Below are positions 8,096 through 17,952 of a stretch of 64,000 nucleotides of DNA, one piece after another (position 1 is the first letter of the stretch; each line of letters starts with the position of its first letter). The stretch is taken from assembly GCA_021792755.1 (NCBI GenBank), contig JAJYUA010000015.1, forward strand, positions 27,527 through 91,526, read 5' to 3'. The notes beneath the pieces are model-generated. The model did no database searches, was not told the origin of the DNA, and was given only the letters and a program-made list of their open reading frames with translations. This DNA comes from Pseudomonadota bacterium (lineage in GTDB: Bacteria; Pseudomonadota; Gammaproteobacteria; Steroidobacterales; Steroidobacteraceae). Position numbers and translations under genes: made by a program.

Positions 8096-9064
8096 ATGAG
8101 AACGAGGTCCGTGCGCGGCGCAGCGGCGCGCCGCCCGTGGCTCGCCGAGCCTGCCACCGCCCTGTACATCGCCCTCATCGCCCTCATCGCGCAGGCGACC
8201 GGGCTGTTCTACGTGCTGTTTCCCGAGCTCGGCGCACTGAGTCATGACGTTCTGAAGCGGCCGCACGGGGTGTGGGCGCGCGCACCGCTCATGCTCGTAC
8301 TGACACCGCTGTTGACGGCTGTCGGCGGCACCTTGATCGTCCGACATTTGCCTTACGGCATGCCCTCCGTCCTGCTCGATGTCGGCTGGTCCGCGGTGGT
8401 GATCACAGTGCTGAGATCGCCTATCGCCCCGGCCATCTCCGCCGGCCTCATGCCGCTCGCGCTACAGATTCGCAGCCTCTGGTATCCGCCCTCGATCCTC
8501 ATCGGCACATCACTGCTCGCGGGCCTTTCCCTGCTGTGGCGGCGGATCGGCTTCCCTCCGCCCGCCGAAGCGGGGCTCGATGCGGACGATGACGCGGTCG
8601 AGCGGGCGCCCGGGGACTACAGCTGGGTGCCGTTCTTCCTGCTGTTCCTGCTGCTCGCGATCGGCGCCGCCGAGCTGAGCGGCGACCGGATGGTGCTGTT
8701 TCCGCCCCTCGTGGTGATCGGCTTCGAGATGTTCTCCCACCCTTCCCATTGTCCCTGGGCCGATAGACCCTTTGCCCTGCTGGTGGCTTGTGGTCTGACT
8801 GCCGTGGCGGGCGTGGCTTGCGTGACGATGCTTGGGGTGGGCCCCCTCGGCGCCACGCTGAGCATGCTGGCCGGCGTGGAGGTCCTTAAGGTGCTCGATC
8901 TACACGTGCCGCCGGCACTGGCGGTGGGGCTGTTGCCGTTCGTGCTGGCTCGGCCCGACTGGTCGTTTCCCGTGGCGGTGCTGGCGGGGACGGCGCTGCA
9001 GGCTCTCACGTTCGCGGCCTGGAGGAAGCTGCTGCGCCTGCGGGGGGCGGGGCGCGCGCTGTGA
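8096..9064 (+). CDS. Multi-pass membrane protein of unknown function
   Basis: I do not recognise this 322-aa protein. It has about eight hydrophobic segments: an N-terminal pair around residues 21-46, a group between 60 and 150, then a charged linker (residues about 160-180, AGLDADDDAVERAPGD), and four more helices to the C-terminus. The first loop has FPELGALSHDVLKRPHGVWARAP and later SPIAPAISAGLMPL and WYPPSILIGTSLLAG, giving it some resemblance to small HPP-type membrane proteins, though no HPP motif is present. The pattern of two helix bundles joined by an acidic linker suggests an internal repeat or channel/transporter. The ATG at 8096 has no strong Shine-Dalgarno sequence. Confidence 0.6.
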   Translation: MRTRSVRGAAARRPWLAEPATALYIALIALIAQATGLFYVLFPELGALSHDVLKRPHGVWARAPLMLVLTPLLTAVGGTLIVRHLPYGMPSVLLDVGWSAVVITVLRSPIAPAISAGLMPLALQIRSLWYPPSILIGTSLLAGLSLLWRRIGFPPPAEAGLDADDDAVERAPGDYSWVPFFLLFLLLAIGAAELSGDRMVLFPPLVVIGFEMFSHPSHCPWADRPFALLVACGLTAVAGVACVTMLGVGPLGATLSMLAGVEVLKVLDLHVPPALAVGLLPFVLARPDWSFPVAVLAGTALQALTFAAWRKLLRLRGAGRAL

Positions 9065-9479
9065 GGGCGCCGCTACATGAACCGGGTTCGCGGCTCGCAA
9101 ACCCCGCAAGTCCGGCGCGCGGCGCACGACTGAGAAGCATCCCCGATCCCGGCCCCGCGGGCTGGCGGAGGGTGGCCGCAGGTCCCGAATGAGCTGGCAC
9201 CGGCGTGAGCCGGCATCGTCTCGCGCACGGGGCCGGCAATGCCCGCCGGGCTGCGGTCGGGTGCAAGGGATTGATTTGGCCAGGCTTGGGCGTCTCCTTC
9301 GCCCAGGCGGCCCAAGCCTCCCGGTGGTCTGCGGGTGCGCCATGCCTGATCAGCCGGCACGGGCTGGCGGGCGCTGCTATCATGGCTATCTCGAGTCCAG
9401 ATCCCGGTGTCGGCACACGCCGGCGGGGACGGGTTTGCCCCGGCTGAGAGGGGCTTGGGTTTTCTGCAAGATGATTGGC
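9065..9479. other. Intergenic region between membrane-protein gene and ffs
   Basis: This stretch of 415 bp has no convincing coding frame on either strand. It contains one strong inverted repeat (9282-9319, listed separately). A TATCAT hexamer at about 9379 could be a -10 element, but no good -35 precedes it. Nothing else is recognised. Confidence 0.5.
9282..9319. terminator. Hairpin, possible terminator
   Basis: AGGCTTGGGC (9282-9291) and GCCCAAGCCT (9310-9319) form a perfect 10-bp stem with an 18-nt loop. It lies about 220 bp after the membrane-protein gene and upstream of ffs. There is no T-tract, so it may be a processing or rho-assisted site rather than an intrinsic terminator. Confidence 0.35.
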
Positions 9480-9480
9480 T

Positions 9481-9597
9481 GTGGTGGCCCGCATCGGCTA
9501 CTCCGCGACGACCAGTCGTGAACCCCGTCAGGGCCGGAAGGCAGCAGCGGCAGCGGCGATGTCGGGTGCCGGAGCATCCGCTGGTGCGGGCCGCCTC
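9481..9597 (+). ncRNA. ffs: Bacterial signal recognition particle RNA (4.5S RNA)
   Basis: The apical domain has the SRP RNA signature: GTCAGGGCCGGAAGGCAGCAGC at about 9527-9548, that is the GGAA tetraloop and the asymmetric internal loop that binds the Ffh M domain. The closing helix is visible at the ends: GGTGGCCCGCA (9483-9493) pairs with TGCGGGCCGCC (9585-9595). The length of about 115 nt equals E. coli 4.5S RNA (114 nt). The RNA works with Ffh and FtsY to target inner-membrane proteins cotranslationally. The position directly upstream of dnaX-ybaB-recR is common in proteobacteria. The exact ends are estimated from the terminal helix. Confidence 0.93.
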
Positions 9598-9623
9598 CCT
9601 TCCCGGTTCAGGTAGTCCGAGGC

Positions 9624-11189
9624 ATGACCGAAACCTACACCGCGCTGGCGCGCAAGTGGCGGCCGAAGACCTTCGCCGAGCTCGTCGGCCAGGATCATGT
9701 CCGCCGCGCGCTGGTCAATGCGCTTCAGACCGGCCGGGTCCATCATGCGTTTCTCTTCACCGGCACCCGCGGCGTCGGCAAGACCACCATCGCGCGCATC
9801 CTCGCGAAGTGCCTGAACTGCGAGCGCGGGGCGGGGCCCGAGCCCTGCGGTGAGTGCGCGAGCTGCCGCGAGATCGACGCCGGAAGATTCGTCGATCTCA
9901 TCGAGGTCGATGCCGCCTCGCGAACCAAGGTCGATGACACGCGCGAGATCCTGGACAACGTGCAGTTCGCTCCCACGCGAGGCCGCTTCAAGGTGTACCT
10001 CATCGACGAGGTGCACATGCTCTCCACGCATTCCTTCAACGCGCTGCTGAAGACGCTCGAAGAGCCCCCGCCGCACGTGAAATTCCTGCTCGCGACCACC
10101 GACCCGCAGAAGCTGCCGGTGACCGTGCTGTCGCGCTGCCTGCAGTTCAACCTCAAGCGCATCCCTACGGCGCAGATCGCCGAGCACCTGAAGGCGATTC
10201 TCGAGAAGGAGGACATCGGCTTCGAACCGGCAGGCATCGCGCTCGTGGCGCAGGCCGCCGACGGCAGCATGCGCGACGGACTCTCGCTCCTCGATCAACT
10301 CATCGCCTTCGGCGGCGGGCGCGCGGGGGAGGCCGAGGCGCGCGCCATGCTCGGCACCGTGGCGCGCGATCATGTGGTACAGCTCAGCGAGCGGCTCGCC
10401 GCACCGGACCCGGCCGAGCTCGTGCGCTTTGCCCAGTCGCTGGAGCAATGGGCGCCGGACTATGCGCAGCTCCTCGATGAGCTCGCCTCGCTGCTGACAC
10501 GCATCGCGATCAAGCAGGTGGTGAGTGACTACGAAGGCGATGATCTTTACCCGCCGGAGCTGATCGCACGCCTGGCTGGCTCGCTCGGCGCCGAGGACGT
10601 GCAGCTTTACTATCAGATCGCCCTCATCGGACGGCGCGATCTCGCGCTCGCGCCCGATCCGCGCACCGGCTTCGAGATGACGCTGCTGCGGATGGTCGCC
10701 TTCCGGCCCGCGGCCGATGAGGGACAGGCATCGGCCGCCCCCGCGCGGGCTTCCGCGGCAACCGCCGCGCCGCGCGCCCCGCAGAGCGCTTCAGCCGCTG
10801 CTGCAAGCGCCTCGGGAGAGTGGCACGGCCTGCTGGCGCAGCTCGATCTGCAGGGCGCCGCGCGCCAGCTGGCGAGCCACTGCGCGCTCATCGGGCGCGA
10901 AGGCACGGTCGTGAGGCTCTCGATCGACCCGCGCAGCCGCTCGCTGCGGACCGCATCGCTGGAGGAGAAGCTCGTCCAGGCGCTCTCCAAGCACTTCGGC
11001 CAGCCGGTCCGTCTGGAGTTCGTCGGCGCGAGTGAGCCGGCCGAGACCCCCGCGCAGGCTCGCCAGCGCGCATCCCGCGAGGAGGTGGAAGCGGCGCGCC
11101 GCGCGTTCGAGGCCGATCCCGGCGTACAGGGCTTTCGCGAGCGCTTCGGCGCGACGACCGTCCCCGAGACCATACGCCCGGTGAAGTGA
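9624..11189 (+). CDS. dnaX: DNA polymerase III subunits gamma and tau
   Basis: The 521-aa clamp-loader ATPase starts with the family signature [14 protein letters not shown]. Walker A is GTRGVGKT (residues 47-54), the zinc module uses C66, C75, C78 and C81, Walker B is VYLIDEVH (about 124-131), and SRCLQF is the sensor/SRC motif. The C-terminal part has an Ala/Pro-rich linker (about 365-395) and a tau domain V-like segment. At 521 aa it is shorter than E. coli tau (643). I saw no clear slippery A-AAA-AAG site, so programmed frameshifting to make gamma is not evident. It is the first gene of the dnaX-ybaB-recR cluster, 27 bp after ffs. Confidence 0.97.
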   Translation: MTETYTALARKWRPKTFAELVGQDHVRRALVNALQTGRVHHAFLFTGTRGVGKTTIARILAKCLNCERGAGPEPCGECASCREIDAGRFVDLIEVDAASRTKVDDTREILDNVQFAPTRGRFKVYLIDEVHMLSTHSFNALLKTLEEPPPHVKFLLATTDPQKLPVTVLSRCLQFNLKRIPTAQIAEHLKAILEKEDIGFEPAGIALVAQAADGSMRDGLSLLDQLIAFGGGRAGEAEARAMLGTVARDHVVQLSERLAAPDPAELVRFAQSLEQWAPDYAQLLDELASLLTRIAIKQVVSDYEGDDLYPPELIARLAGSLGAEDVQLYYQIALIGRRDLALAPDPRTGFEMTLLRMVAFRPAADEGQASAAPARASAATAAPRAPQSASAAAASASGEWHGLLAQLDLQGAARQLASHCALIGREGTVVRLSIDPRSRSLRTASLEEKLVQALSKHFGQPVRLEFVGASEPAETPAQARQRASREEVEAARRAFEADPGVQGFRERFGATTVPETIRPVK

Positions 11190-11260
11190 GCCGGGGGCCG
11201 ATCACGAGCGGGCGCCGGGGCGTCCGGCTTTCTCAGTCAAGACCATCGAGGAGCGAGCCC

Positions 11261-11584
11261 ATGCGAGGCAACATCAACCAGCTCATGAAACAGGCCCAGG
11301 CGATGCAGGCCAACATGCAGAAGATGCAGGAGCAGATCGCGAGCCTGGAAGTCGTCGGCGAGGCCGGCGGCGGCATGGTCAAGGTGAGCATGAGCGGCCG
11401 GCATGAGGTCCGGCTCGTGCAGATCGAGCCCGCCGTCGTCGGCGAGGATCGCGAGATGCTCGAGGACTTGATCGCCGCGGCCGTGAACGACGCGGTGCAC
11501 AAGGTGGAGGCGCTGGTGCAGGAGAAGATGGCTTCCATGACCGCGGGACTGCAGCTGCCGCCGGGGATGAAGCTGCCCTTTTAG
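11261..11584 (+). CDS. ybaB: YbaB/EbfC-family nucleoid-associated protein
   Basis: This 107-aa protein has the short alpha-beta-alpha YbaB fold: an N-terminal helix [20 protein letters not shown], then [20 protein letters not shown] and a C-terminal helical part ending [10 protein letters not shown], as in family members. YbaB forms a tweezer-like dimer that binds DNA and coats the nucleoid. The start at 11261 is chosen over the longer frame because GAGGAGC precedes it and it gives the canonical N-terminus. The position between dnaX and recR is conserved across bacteria. Confidence 0.95.
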   Translation: MRGNINQLMKQAQAMQANMQKMQEQIASLEVVGEAGGGMVKVSMSGRHEVRLVQIEPAVVGEDREMLEDLIAAAVNDAVHKVEALVQEKMASMTAGLQLPPGMKLPF

Positions 11585-11779
11585 CATGACGCTCCGGATC
11601 GGACATCCGTTGCCGGTCCCCTCGCGGGACTCGCCCCTTCGAGGCCGGCGCTTCGCACCGTCCGCAATCGCCGGTGGCGATGTTGTCGCGACCTTCGTGG
11701 CGGCGCGCAAGAGGCGCGATTTTTGCGCCCCGCTTGCCGCCTGCGGCGGCGGGCGCGTCCTCGTGCCTGCCGTGGCTCG

Positions 11780-12376
11780 ATGAAATTCTCCCCACGCCTC
11801 GCGCAGCTGATCGAAGCGTTGCGGGCACTGCCCGGGATCGGTCCGAAGAGCGCCCAGCGCATGGCGTTTCATCTGCTGCAGGACGGGCGCTGCGCCGCCC
11901 AGGCGCTCTCGCAGGCGCTCGAGGCGGCGCTCGCCTCGGTGCAGCGCTGCGGGCGCTGCCGCATGCTCGCCGAAGAGCAGTTATGTTCGATCTGCGCATC
12001 GTCGCAGCGCGAGACGGCCCTTCTGTGCGTGGTTGAATCCCCCGCGGACGTCGTGGCCATCGAGCAGTCGGGCAGCTACCGCGGCCGCTACTTCGTGCTG
12101 ATGGGACATCTTTCGCCCCTCGACGGGGTCGGGCCGGAGCAACTCGGCATGCGCGAGCTCGATGCGATTCTCGATGAGGGCCTCGTGCGCGAACTGATTC
12201 TCGCCACCAATCCCACGGTGGAGGGCGAGGCGACGGCGCACTTCCTGGCGGAAATCGCGGCCCGGCGCGGCATCCGCGCGAGCCGCATCGCGCACGGGGT
12301 GCCCATCGGCGGGGAGATCGAGTATGTCGACGGCGGCACATTGGCGCGTGCACTCGCCGGCCGGCAGGCGGTCTGA
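11780..12376 (+). CDS. recR: Recombination mediator protein RecR
   Basis: The 198-aa protein (E. coli RecR 201 aa) has an N-terminal helix-hairpin-helix ([17 protein letters not shown], about 17-33), a zinc finger with C57, C60, C69 and C72, and a Toprim domain beginning [12 protein letters not shown]. It acts with RecF/RecO to load RecA on SSB-coated gaps. I start at the ATG at 11780; the frame is open upstream but the upstream residues are not RecR-like. The 195-bp gap after ybaB carries no recognisable gene. It converges with rsgA (67 bp between stops). Confidence 0.96.
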   Translation: MKFSPRLAQLIEALRALPGIGPKSAQRMAFHLLQDGRCAAQALSQALEAALASVQRCGRCRMLAEEQLCSICASSQRETALLCVVESPADVVAIEQSGSYRGRYFVLMGHLSPLDGVGPEQLGMRELDAILDEGLVRELILATNPTVEGEATAHFLAEIAARRGIRASRIAHGVPIGGEIEYVDGGTLARALAGRQAV

Positions 12377-12443
12377 AGACCCGATCCCGCCCTGAGTGCC
12401 ACCCACAGGCCACAGGCCGACGGCGTCGTTCCGGGCTTGGCTC

Positions 12444-13361
12444 TTAGCGCCGCGCTTTCGGGCCGTGCGCATCGAGCAGCGTCTCCCGCAGCCGCCGCAG
12501 CCGCCGGTAACTCTCGTAACGCCGGGGATGGACCGCGCCGGCGTCGACCGCCGCTCGCACCGCGCAGTCCGGCTCGCGCAAATGCCGGCAGTCAAGAAAG
12601 CGGCAGTCGCCGGCAAGGCGCGCCACTTCGATAAATCCCAGGTGGCGGGGCTCGAGGCGCTCGATCGCGGGCGCGAAGTCCCTCACGCCCGGGGAGTCCA
12701 TCAGCTGCCCGCCACCCGGCAGATCGAACGAGCGCGAGGCGGTGGTCGTGTGACGGCCTTCGGCTGTGCGCATCAGGCCGCCGATCGCGATGTCGGCGCC
12801 CGGGAGGAGGAGGCGCGCCAGGGATGACTTGCCGACGCCCGACTGTCCGACGAGAGCCGTAACATTCGCGATGCAGGCATGGCGCAGCGCCTCCAGACCT
12901 TGACCGGTCGCTGCCGACGTCGCGATCCAGGCGTAGCCGGCCACCGCGAACGCCTGCAACTGCTCCCGCAACGTCGCATCGATCCCGAGATCGGCTTTGT
13001 TGAGCACGAGGGAGGCGGTGATGCCGGCCGATTCGGCGGCGGCCAGATATCGATCCGCCATGAACAGCTCGGGCGGTGGCGCCGGGGCGATGACCACCAG
13101 CAGGCGGGTGAGATTGGCGAGCACGGGCTCGGAGCCGCCGCGCACGTTGGAGCGGTAAAGCACCGTGCGTCTTGGCAATATTTCGAGCACGTGAACTTCG
13201 GAATGATGCTCGTCGTGGCGGCAGCGCACCTCGTCTCCGCAGACGATGGCGAGTCCTCGTCCGAACGGGCGTGCCTTGAGCTCCTGTCCGTGCTCCTCGC
13301 GCACCAGCAGGTGCCGGCCGAAGGCGGCGATCACCCGGGCTTGGAACGTTGCTACACTCAC
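12444..13361 (-). CDS. rsgA: Small ribosomal subunit biogenesis GTPase RsgA
   Basis: The 305-aa circularly permuted GTPase has its G motifs in the order G4-G1-G3: NKAD (121-124), GQSGVGKS (172-179) and DSPG (222-225). An N-terminal OB fold covers about residues 1-85, and a C-terminal zinc module uses C253, C258, H260 and C266. RsgA binds the decoding centre and releases RbfA during late 30S maturation. The gene is divergent from orn (51 bp between starts), the usual gammaproteobacterial arrangement. Confidence 0.96.
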   Translation of the reverse strand: MSVATFQARVIAAFGRHLLVREEHGQELKARPFGRGLAIVCGDEVRCRHDEHHSEVHVLEILPRRTVLYRSNVRGGSEPVLANLTRLLVVIAPAPPPELFMADRYLAAAESAGITASLVLNKADLGIDATLREQLQAFAVAGYAWIATSAATGQGLEALRHACIANVTALVGQSGVGKSSLARLLLPGADIAIGGLMRTAEGRHTTTASRSFDLPGGGQLMDSPGVRDFAPAIERLEPRHLGFIEVARLAGDCRFLDCRHLREPDCAVRAAVDAGAVHPRRYESYRRLRRLRETLLDAHGPKARR

Positions 13362-13412
13362 GGGCAGCGATTATCGCCCATCAGGCCCCCCTGGGCCCAC
13401 CGGGGAGTGAGC

Positions 13413-13967
13413 ATGCCGAGTGCCGAGCATCTGATCTGGATCGACCTGGAGATGACGGGCCTGAAGCCCGACACGGACCTCATCATCGAGATCGCCACCA
13501 TCGTCACCGACAAGGAACTCACTGTGGTGGCCGAGGGGCCGGTACTGGCCATTCATCAGAGCGAGCAGGTTCTGGCGGGCATGGACGAGTGGAACCAGAA
13601 GCAGCACGGCGGCTCGGGCCTCCTGGCGCGCGTGCGCTCGAGTACGATTGACCTGACGGAGGCGGAGACGCGTACGCTGGAATTCCTCTCGCCTCTGGTG
13701 GCTCCGGGGGCCTCGCCCATGTGTGGCAACAGCATCTGCCAGGATCGGCGGTTCCTGGCCCGTCTCATGCCGCGGCTCGAGCGCTTCTTCCACTACCGCA
13801 ACCTGGACGTGAGCACGCTGAAGGAGCTGGCGCGCCGCTGGGCACCGGGGATGGCGGAAGGATTCGTGAAGCAGGATGTGCACTTGGCCCTCTCTGACGT
13901 CCGCGACTCGATCCGGGAGCTCAAGTATTACCGCGAGAGACTGTTCCTGCCGGCCTATCGCGGCTGA
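13413..13967 (+). CDS. orn: Oligoribonuclease
   Basis: The 184-aa DEDDh exonuclease degrades 2-5 nt RNAs, including pGpG from cyclic-di-GMP turnover, and is essential in many gammaproteobacteria. The motifs are WIDLEMTGL (Exo I acidic D/E), [12 protein letters not shown] (Exo II D) and [11 protein letters not shown] (Exo III H...D). The start [16 protein letters not shown] at 13413 gives a normal family length and follows GGGGAGTGAGC. The gene frame is open much further upstream, but that part overlaps rsgA on the other strand and is not Orn. Confidence 0.97.
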   Translation: MPSAEHLIWIDLEMTGLKPDTDLIIEIATIVTDKELTVVAEGPVLAIHQSEQVLAGMDEWNQKQHGGSGLLARVRSSTIDLTEAETRTLEFLSPLVAPGASPMCGNSICQDRRFLARLMPRLERFFHYRNLDVSTLKELARRWAPGMAEGFVKQDVHLALSDVRDSIRELKYYRERLFLPAYRG

Positions 13968-13990
13968 GCCCCTCGAGGGCGGGATTGCCT

Positions 13991-14147
13991 CCCGCCAAGA
14001 ACAGCCATGTCTCGACCGCTAAGTCGGCTCAGATATGTGTCGCTCGTGGTGGTGCCCCGCCAAGAACAGCCATGTCTCGACCGCTAGGTCGGCTCAGATA
14101 TGTGTCGCTCGTGGTGGTGCCCCGCCAAGAACAGCCATGTCTCGACC
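13991..14147. repeat. 65-bp tandem repeat covering the 3' end of ppsA
   Basis: Two nearly identical 65-bp units (13991-14055 and 14056-14120, one mismatch A/G seen in AAGTCGG versus AGGTCGG) are followed by 27 bp of a third (14121-14147) that then continues as unique ppsA coding sequence. The unit includes the last 12 or so codons and stop of ppsA (stop at 14084-14086 in the second unit). The first unit is a downstream, non-coding copy. Since 65 is not a multiple of 3, the copies are in different frames. Confidence 0.95.
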
Positions 14148-16474
14148 ACGGTGTCGGGGTTGAGGGAGATACTCTCGATGCCCTGCTCGAGCAGCCAGCG
14201 CGCCAGGTCCGGGTGGTCGGAGGGACCTTGGCCGCAAATGCCGACGTACTTTCCCTTGGCTCGGCAGGCGCTGATCGCCATGCTGATCAGGCGTCGGACC
14301 GCCTCGTCCCGCTCGTCGAATTGTCTGGCGACGATGGCTGAATCGCGATCCAGGCCGAGCGTGAGCTGGGTGAGGTCGTTCGAGCCGATCGACATGCCGT
14401 CGAAGTACTCGAGATAGTGCTCGGCAAGCAGCGCGTTGGTCGGCAGCTCGCACATCATGATGACCTTCAGGCCCCGCTCCCCGCGCTTCAGGCCGTTTGC
14501 GGTGAGCAGCTCGGTCACCCGCCGCGCTTCCTTGACGCTGCGCACGAAAGGCACCATGACCTGGACGTTCTCGAGCCCCATCTGCTCGCGTACGCGCCTG
14601 ATGGCCTGGCATTCCAGCTCGAAGCACGGCCGAAAGCTCTCGTCCACGTAGCGCGAGGCGCCGCGGAAGCCGAGCATCGGATTCTCCTCATGAGGCTCGT
14701 AACGGGTGCCGCCGATGAGGTTGGCGTACTCGTTGGATTTGAAGTCCGACAGGCGCACGATCACCGGCTCGGGGGCGAAGGCCGCTGCGATTTGCGCGAT
14801 GCCTTCGCAGAGCTTCTCGATGAAAAAGCCGACCGGATCGTCATAGCCGGCCATCTGTGAGCGGATCTGCTCCTTGAGGGCATCATCGAGGCGCTCGAAC
14901 TCCAGCAGCGCCCGCGGATGCACGCCGATCATGCGATTGATGATGAATTCCAGCCGCGCAAGTCCCACGCCGTGGTTGGGAATGCCCGCGAAGTCGAACG
15001 CGCGGTCGGGATTGCCGACGTTCATCATGATCTTCACCGGTATCTTCGGCAGGGAGTCGAGCTCGATGGTCGAGCGCTCGAATTCCAGCAGCCCCTCGTA
15101 CACGTACCCCGTGTCGCCTTCGGCGCACGAGACGGTGACCGGCTGGCCTTCATCGATGCGCCGGGTCGCATCGGCGCAACCCACCACCGCCGGAATGCCC
15201 AGCTCGCGGGCGATGATGGCCGCGTGGCAGGTGCGGCCGCCCCGGTTGGTGACGATGGCCGCCGCCCGCTTCATGACCGGCTCCCAGTCGGGATCGGTCA
15301 TGTCGGCCACCAGCACGTCGCCCGCTTGCACGCGGGCCATCTCCTGCACGTCGCGGACGATGCGCGCCGGGCCGGCGCCGATTCGCTGGCCGATGCTGCG
15401 GCCCGTGGCGAGCACCCGGCCGCGCGAATGCAGAGAGAAGCGTTGGATGGTGCGTCCGCCGCGGCTTTGCACCGTCTCCGGGCGCGCCTGCAGGATGAAT
15501 AGCTGCCCGCTTTCGCCGTCCTTGCCCCACTCGATGTCCATGGGCATCTTGTAGTGCTCCTCGATGGCGAGCGCCTGGCGCGCGAGCGAGGTGAGGTCGG
15601 CATCGGTCAGGCAGAAGCGCATCCGCTCGGGCTGCGGCACCTCCACGGTGCGCACCCGCTCGCCCGACTCCGGCGGCGCATACACCATCTTGATCGCCTT
15701 GGCCCCGAGGTTGCGGCGCAGCACCGCGGGCCTGCCGGCGCGCACGGCCGGCTTGTATAGATAGAACTCGTCGGGATTGACCGCGCCTTGTACCACGGTT
15801 TCGCCAAGGCCGTAGGAGGCGGTGATGAACACCACGTCCCGGAAGCCCGAATCGGTGTCGAGCGTGAACATGACACCGCTCGCGCCGAGATCGCTGCGCA
15901 CCATGTGCTGCACGCCCGCCGAAAGCGCCACCGCGTCGTGGTTAAATCCCTGGTGAACGCGGTAGGCGATGGCCCGGTCGTTGAACAGAGAGGCGAACAC
16001 CTCGTGCATCGCCTTGAGCACCTGCGCCTCGCCGCGGACATTGAGGAATGTCTCCTGCTGGCCCGCGAAGGAGGCTTCCGGCAGATCCTCGGCGGTGGCC
16101 GAGGAGCGCACGGCCACGGCAATCTCGGCGCCCGCGCTGATGCGTGCGAGCTCATTCCTGACCGCCTGTTGCAGGGCGGCCGGGAACGGAGTCGATAGGA
16201 TCCACTGGCGGATGCGCGCGCCCGCGACCGCCAGGCGAGCCACGTCATCCACGTCGAGTGCGGCGAGCTCGGCGCGGATGCGCGCATCGAGTCCGTCCTG
16301 CGACAGGAACTCACGGAAGGCGCGCGCGGTGGTGGCGAAGCCGCCGGGCACGCGCACGCCGAGCGGGGCGAGCGAGCCGATCATCTCCCCGAGGGAGGCG
16401 TTTTTGCCGCCCACGGTCTCGATGTCGCCCATTCCAAGGTGCTCAAAGGCAATGACGTATGCGTCCAAGGTCAC
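14084..16474 (-). CDS. ppsA: Phosphoenolpyruvate synthase
   Basis: The 796-aa enzyme converts pyruvate, ATP and water to PEP, AMP and phosphate for gluconeogenesis. The nucleotide-binding domain opens with [12 protein letters not shown]. The swivelling domain carries the phosphorylated His in [15 protein letters not shown] (about residue 420), and the PEP-binding barrel ends with the catalytic Cys in [11 protein letters not shown] (about 747). E. coli PpsA is 792 aa. The C-terminus after [10 protein letters not shown] ([11 protein letters not shown]) is an unusual tail generated where the 65-bp repeat begins. The start is a GTG with weak ribosome-binding context; a TTG two codons later is possible. 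It is divergent from its regulator ppsR. Confidence 0.97.
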   Translation of the reverse strand: MTLDAYVIAFEHLGMGDIETVGGKNASLGEMIGSLAPLGVRVPGGFATTARAFREFLSQDGLDARIRAELAALDVDDVARLAVAGARIRQWILSTPFPAALQQAVRNELARISAGAEIAVAVRSSATAEDLPEASFAGQQETFLNVRGEAQVLKAMHEVFASLFNDRAIAYRVHQGFNHDAVALSAGVQHMVRSDLGASGVMFTLDTDSGFRDVVFITASYGLGETVVQGAVNPDEFYLYKPAVRAGRPAVLRRNLGAKAIKMVYAPPESGERVRTVEVPQPERMRFCLTDADLTSLARQALAIEEHYKMPMDIEWGKDGESGQLFILQARPETVQSRGGRTIQRFSLHSRGRVLATGRSIGQRIGAGPARIVRDVQEMARVQAGDVLVADMTDPDWEPVMKRAAAIVTNRGGRTCHAAIIARELGIPAVVGCADATRRIDEGQPVTVSCAEGDTGYVYEGLLEFERSTIELDSLPKIPVKIMMNVGNPDRAFDFAGIPNHGVGLARLEFIINRMIGVHPRALLEFERLDDALKEQIRSQMAGYDDPVGFFIEKLCEGIAQIAAAFAPEPVIVRLSDFKSNEYANLIGGTRYEPHEENPMLGFRGASRYVDESFRPCFELECQAIRRVREQMGLENVQVMVPFVRSVKEARRVTELLTANGLKRGERGLKVIMMCELPTNALLAEHYLEYFDGMSIGSNDLTQLTLGLDRDSAIVARQFDERDEAVRRLISMAISACRAKGKYVGICGQGPSDHPDLARWLLEQGIESISLNPDTVVETWLFLAGHHHERHISEPT

Positions 16475-16551
16475 CTCGTTTGACGCTTGCTCCGCGCCGC
16501 GCGCGGTGGAACACTTGAGGCACCCCGGAAATCGCAGCCGAGTCTCGCGCC

Positions 16552-17373
16552 GTGACCCGACGAACCGTATTTTTCGTTTCGGACCAGACGGGAGTGACCG
16601 CGGAAACGCTGGGTCACAGCCTCATGACCCAGTTCGAGGGTCTCACCTATCGCTCGATCACTTTGCCATTTGTGTCGAGCCTTGACAAGGCCGAGGAGGC
16701 GGCGCGGCGCATCGATCGCGCGGCGGCCGAGGACGGGATGCGCCCGATCGTCTTCAGCACCATGGTGCAGGATGAGCTGCGCAAGGTGGTGCAGCGCTCG
16801 AACGGTCTGTGCCTGGATTTCTTCGCCGCGTTCGTCGGCCCCTTGGAGCGAGAACTCGACACCCGCTCGACCCACCGCACCGGCCGGGCGCACGGCATCG
16901 CCGACCTTGCGGTATATACGGCGCGCATCAACGCCACCAACTTCGCGCTCGCCAATGACGACGGTACGGGCGGCGATTACGCGCATGCCGATGTCATTCT
17001 GATTGGCGTGTCCCGCTCCGGCAAGACGCCGACCTGCCTGTATATGGCGCTGCAGTATGGGGTGTTCGCGGCCAATTACCCGCTCACCGAGGAGGATCTC
17101 GAATCCGGCCGTCTGCCGCAGCGTCTCGAGCCGTATCGGGGCAAGCTCTATGCGCTCACCATCAAGCCCGAGCGGCTGCAGCAGATCCGCAACGAGCGCC
17201 GGCCGCAGAGCCGCTACGCCTCGCCGCAGCAGGTGCGCTACGAGCTGCGGGCTGCCGAGGGCTTGTTCGCCCGGCATGGCGTCCCCTTGCTCGATACCAC
17301 GGAGTGCTCCATCGAGGAGATCGCCAGCCGCATTCTCAACACCACGGATATCGAGCGGCGGCTGCGTCCGTGA
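16552..17373 (+). CDS. ppsR: PEP synthase regulatory protein (bifunctional kinase/pyrophosphorylase, DUF299)
   Basis: The 273-aa protein starts [22 protein letters not shown], typical of the DUF299/PpsR family, and has the P-loop GVSRSGKT at residues 152-159. PpsR inactivates PpsA by ADP-dependent phosphorylation of a Thr next to the catalytic His, and reactivates it by phosphorolysis. The target site GGRTCHA is present in the neighbouring PpsA. The GTG start at 16552 is 77 bp from the divergent ppsA start, so both share a regulatory region. Confidence 0.95.
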   Translation: MTRRTVFFVSDQTGVTAETLGHSLMTQFEGLTYRSITLPFVSSLDKAEEAARRIDRAAAEDGMRPIVFSTMVQDELRKVVQRSNGLCLDFFAAFVGPLERELDTRSTHRTGRAHGIADLAVYTARINATNFALANDDGTGGDYAHADVILIGVSRSGKTPTCLYMALQYGVFAANYPLTEEDLESGRLPQRLEPYRGKLYALTIKPERLQQIRNERRPQSRYASPQQVRYELRAAEGLFARHGVPLLDTTECSIEEIASRILNTTDIERRLRP

Positions 17374-17426
17374 CACAGGGGCTGCTTTGCACGAAATTTG
17401 CACGCACAAATCCGCGCCACGGCGGC

Positions 17427-17454
17427 TTGCACTGTCATCGCCCTCGGTTATAGT
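17427..17454 (+). promoter_or_regulatory. Sigma-70-type promoter upstream of yqiB-like gene
   Basis: TTGCAC (17427-17432) and TATAGT (17449-17454) are separated by 16 bp. The predicted transcription start, about 7 bp after the -10, falls at or next to the ATG at 17462, so the transcript may be leaderless or nearly so. A GAGGCG immediately before the ATG is too close to act as a normal ribosome binding site. Confidence 0.6.
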
Positions 17455-17461
17455 CGAGGCG

Positions 17462-17920
17462 ATGCTCAATGACACACTGACACGGGTTTCCTGGCGCGCG
17501 CGGCCGCGCAGCTTCGTGGCGCTCATGGGACTGTACGAGAGCAATTTCATCCGCCTGGCCCGGCTGGCGGGAGACCTCGAGCGCCTTTGCGGCACGCACC
17601 ACTCGCGCGTCGAGGGTGATTGCGACCTGGTGCTCACCGTTGCGGAACGTTTGCCGTACACCAGCCTCGTCCAGTTGACTTATCTCATCCCCGGGGAGGT
17701 CGGTCCGATGCGCTGTCCGGATATGCGCCTGCGGATTTATCACGACGCCCGCTTGGTCGAGGCCTGGGACTGGGCGGCCTGCCGGGCCGGGAGCGTCTCT
17801 CGCACGGCCGCGGGTGTCGCAGAGCGTGAACTGGATCAGCGTTGGACGCGCAATATGATGTTAAACAAATGGTTGGAGTATTGCGCGGAGCGGGGGCACC
17901 GCTTTTCGGCGATCGCCTGA
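17462..17920 (+). CDS. DUF1249 (YqiB-family) protein
   Basis: The 152-aa protein matches E. coli YqiB in outline: a short helical N-terminus with LMGLYESNFIRLARL, a beta segment ending PYTSLVQLTYL, MRLRIYHDARLVEAWDW and a C-terminal KWLEYCAERG. The family is small, widespread in gammaproteobacteria and of unknown biochemical function; in E. coli yqiB lies near parE and cpdA. Here it is 88 bp after ppsR and has its own promoter-like sequence. The start is the ATG at 17462 because the frame upstream is antisense/out-of-frame overlap with ppsR. Confidence 0.88.
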   Translation: MLNDTLTRVSWRARPRSFVALMGLYESNFIRLARLAGDLERLCGTHHSRVEGDCDLVLTVAERLPYTSLVQLTYLIPGEVGPMRCPDMRLRIYHDARLVEAWDWAACRAGSVSRTAAGVAERELDQRWTRNMMLNKWLEYCAERGHRFSAIA

Positions 17921-17952
17921 TGTGATGCGGGGCGGCGCCTGCCGCACCCCTC

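Noticed and set aside
9425..9475. GGCTGAGA near 9440 suggested a TPP riboswitch
   Set aside because: The rest of the TPP motif (GAACCTGATC and GGGTAATGCC-like segments) is absent and the next gene is ffs.
9624..11189. Programmed frameshift in dnaX to make gamma
   Set aside because: No A-AAA-AAG slippery sequence with a downstream hairpin was found in the region after the ATPase module.
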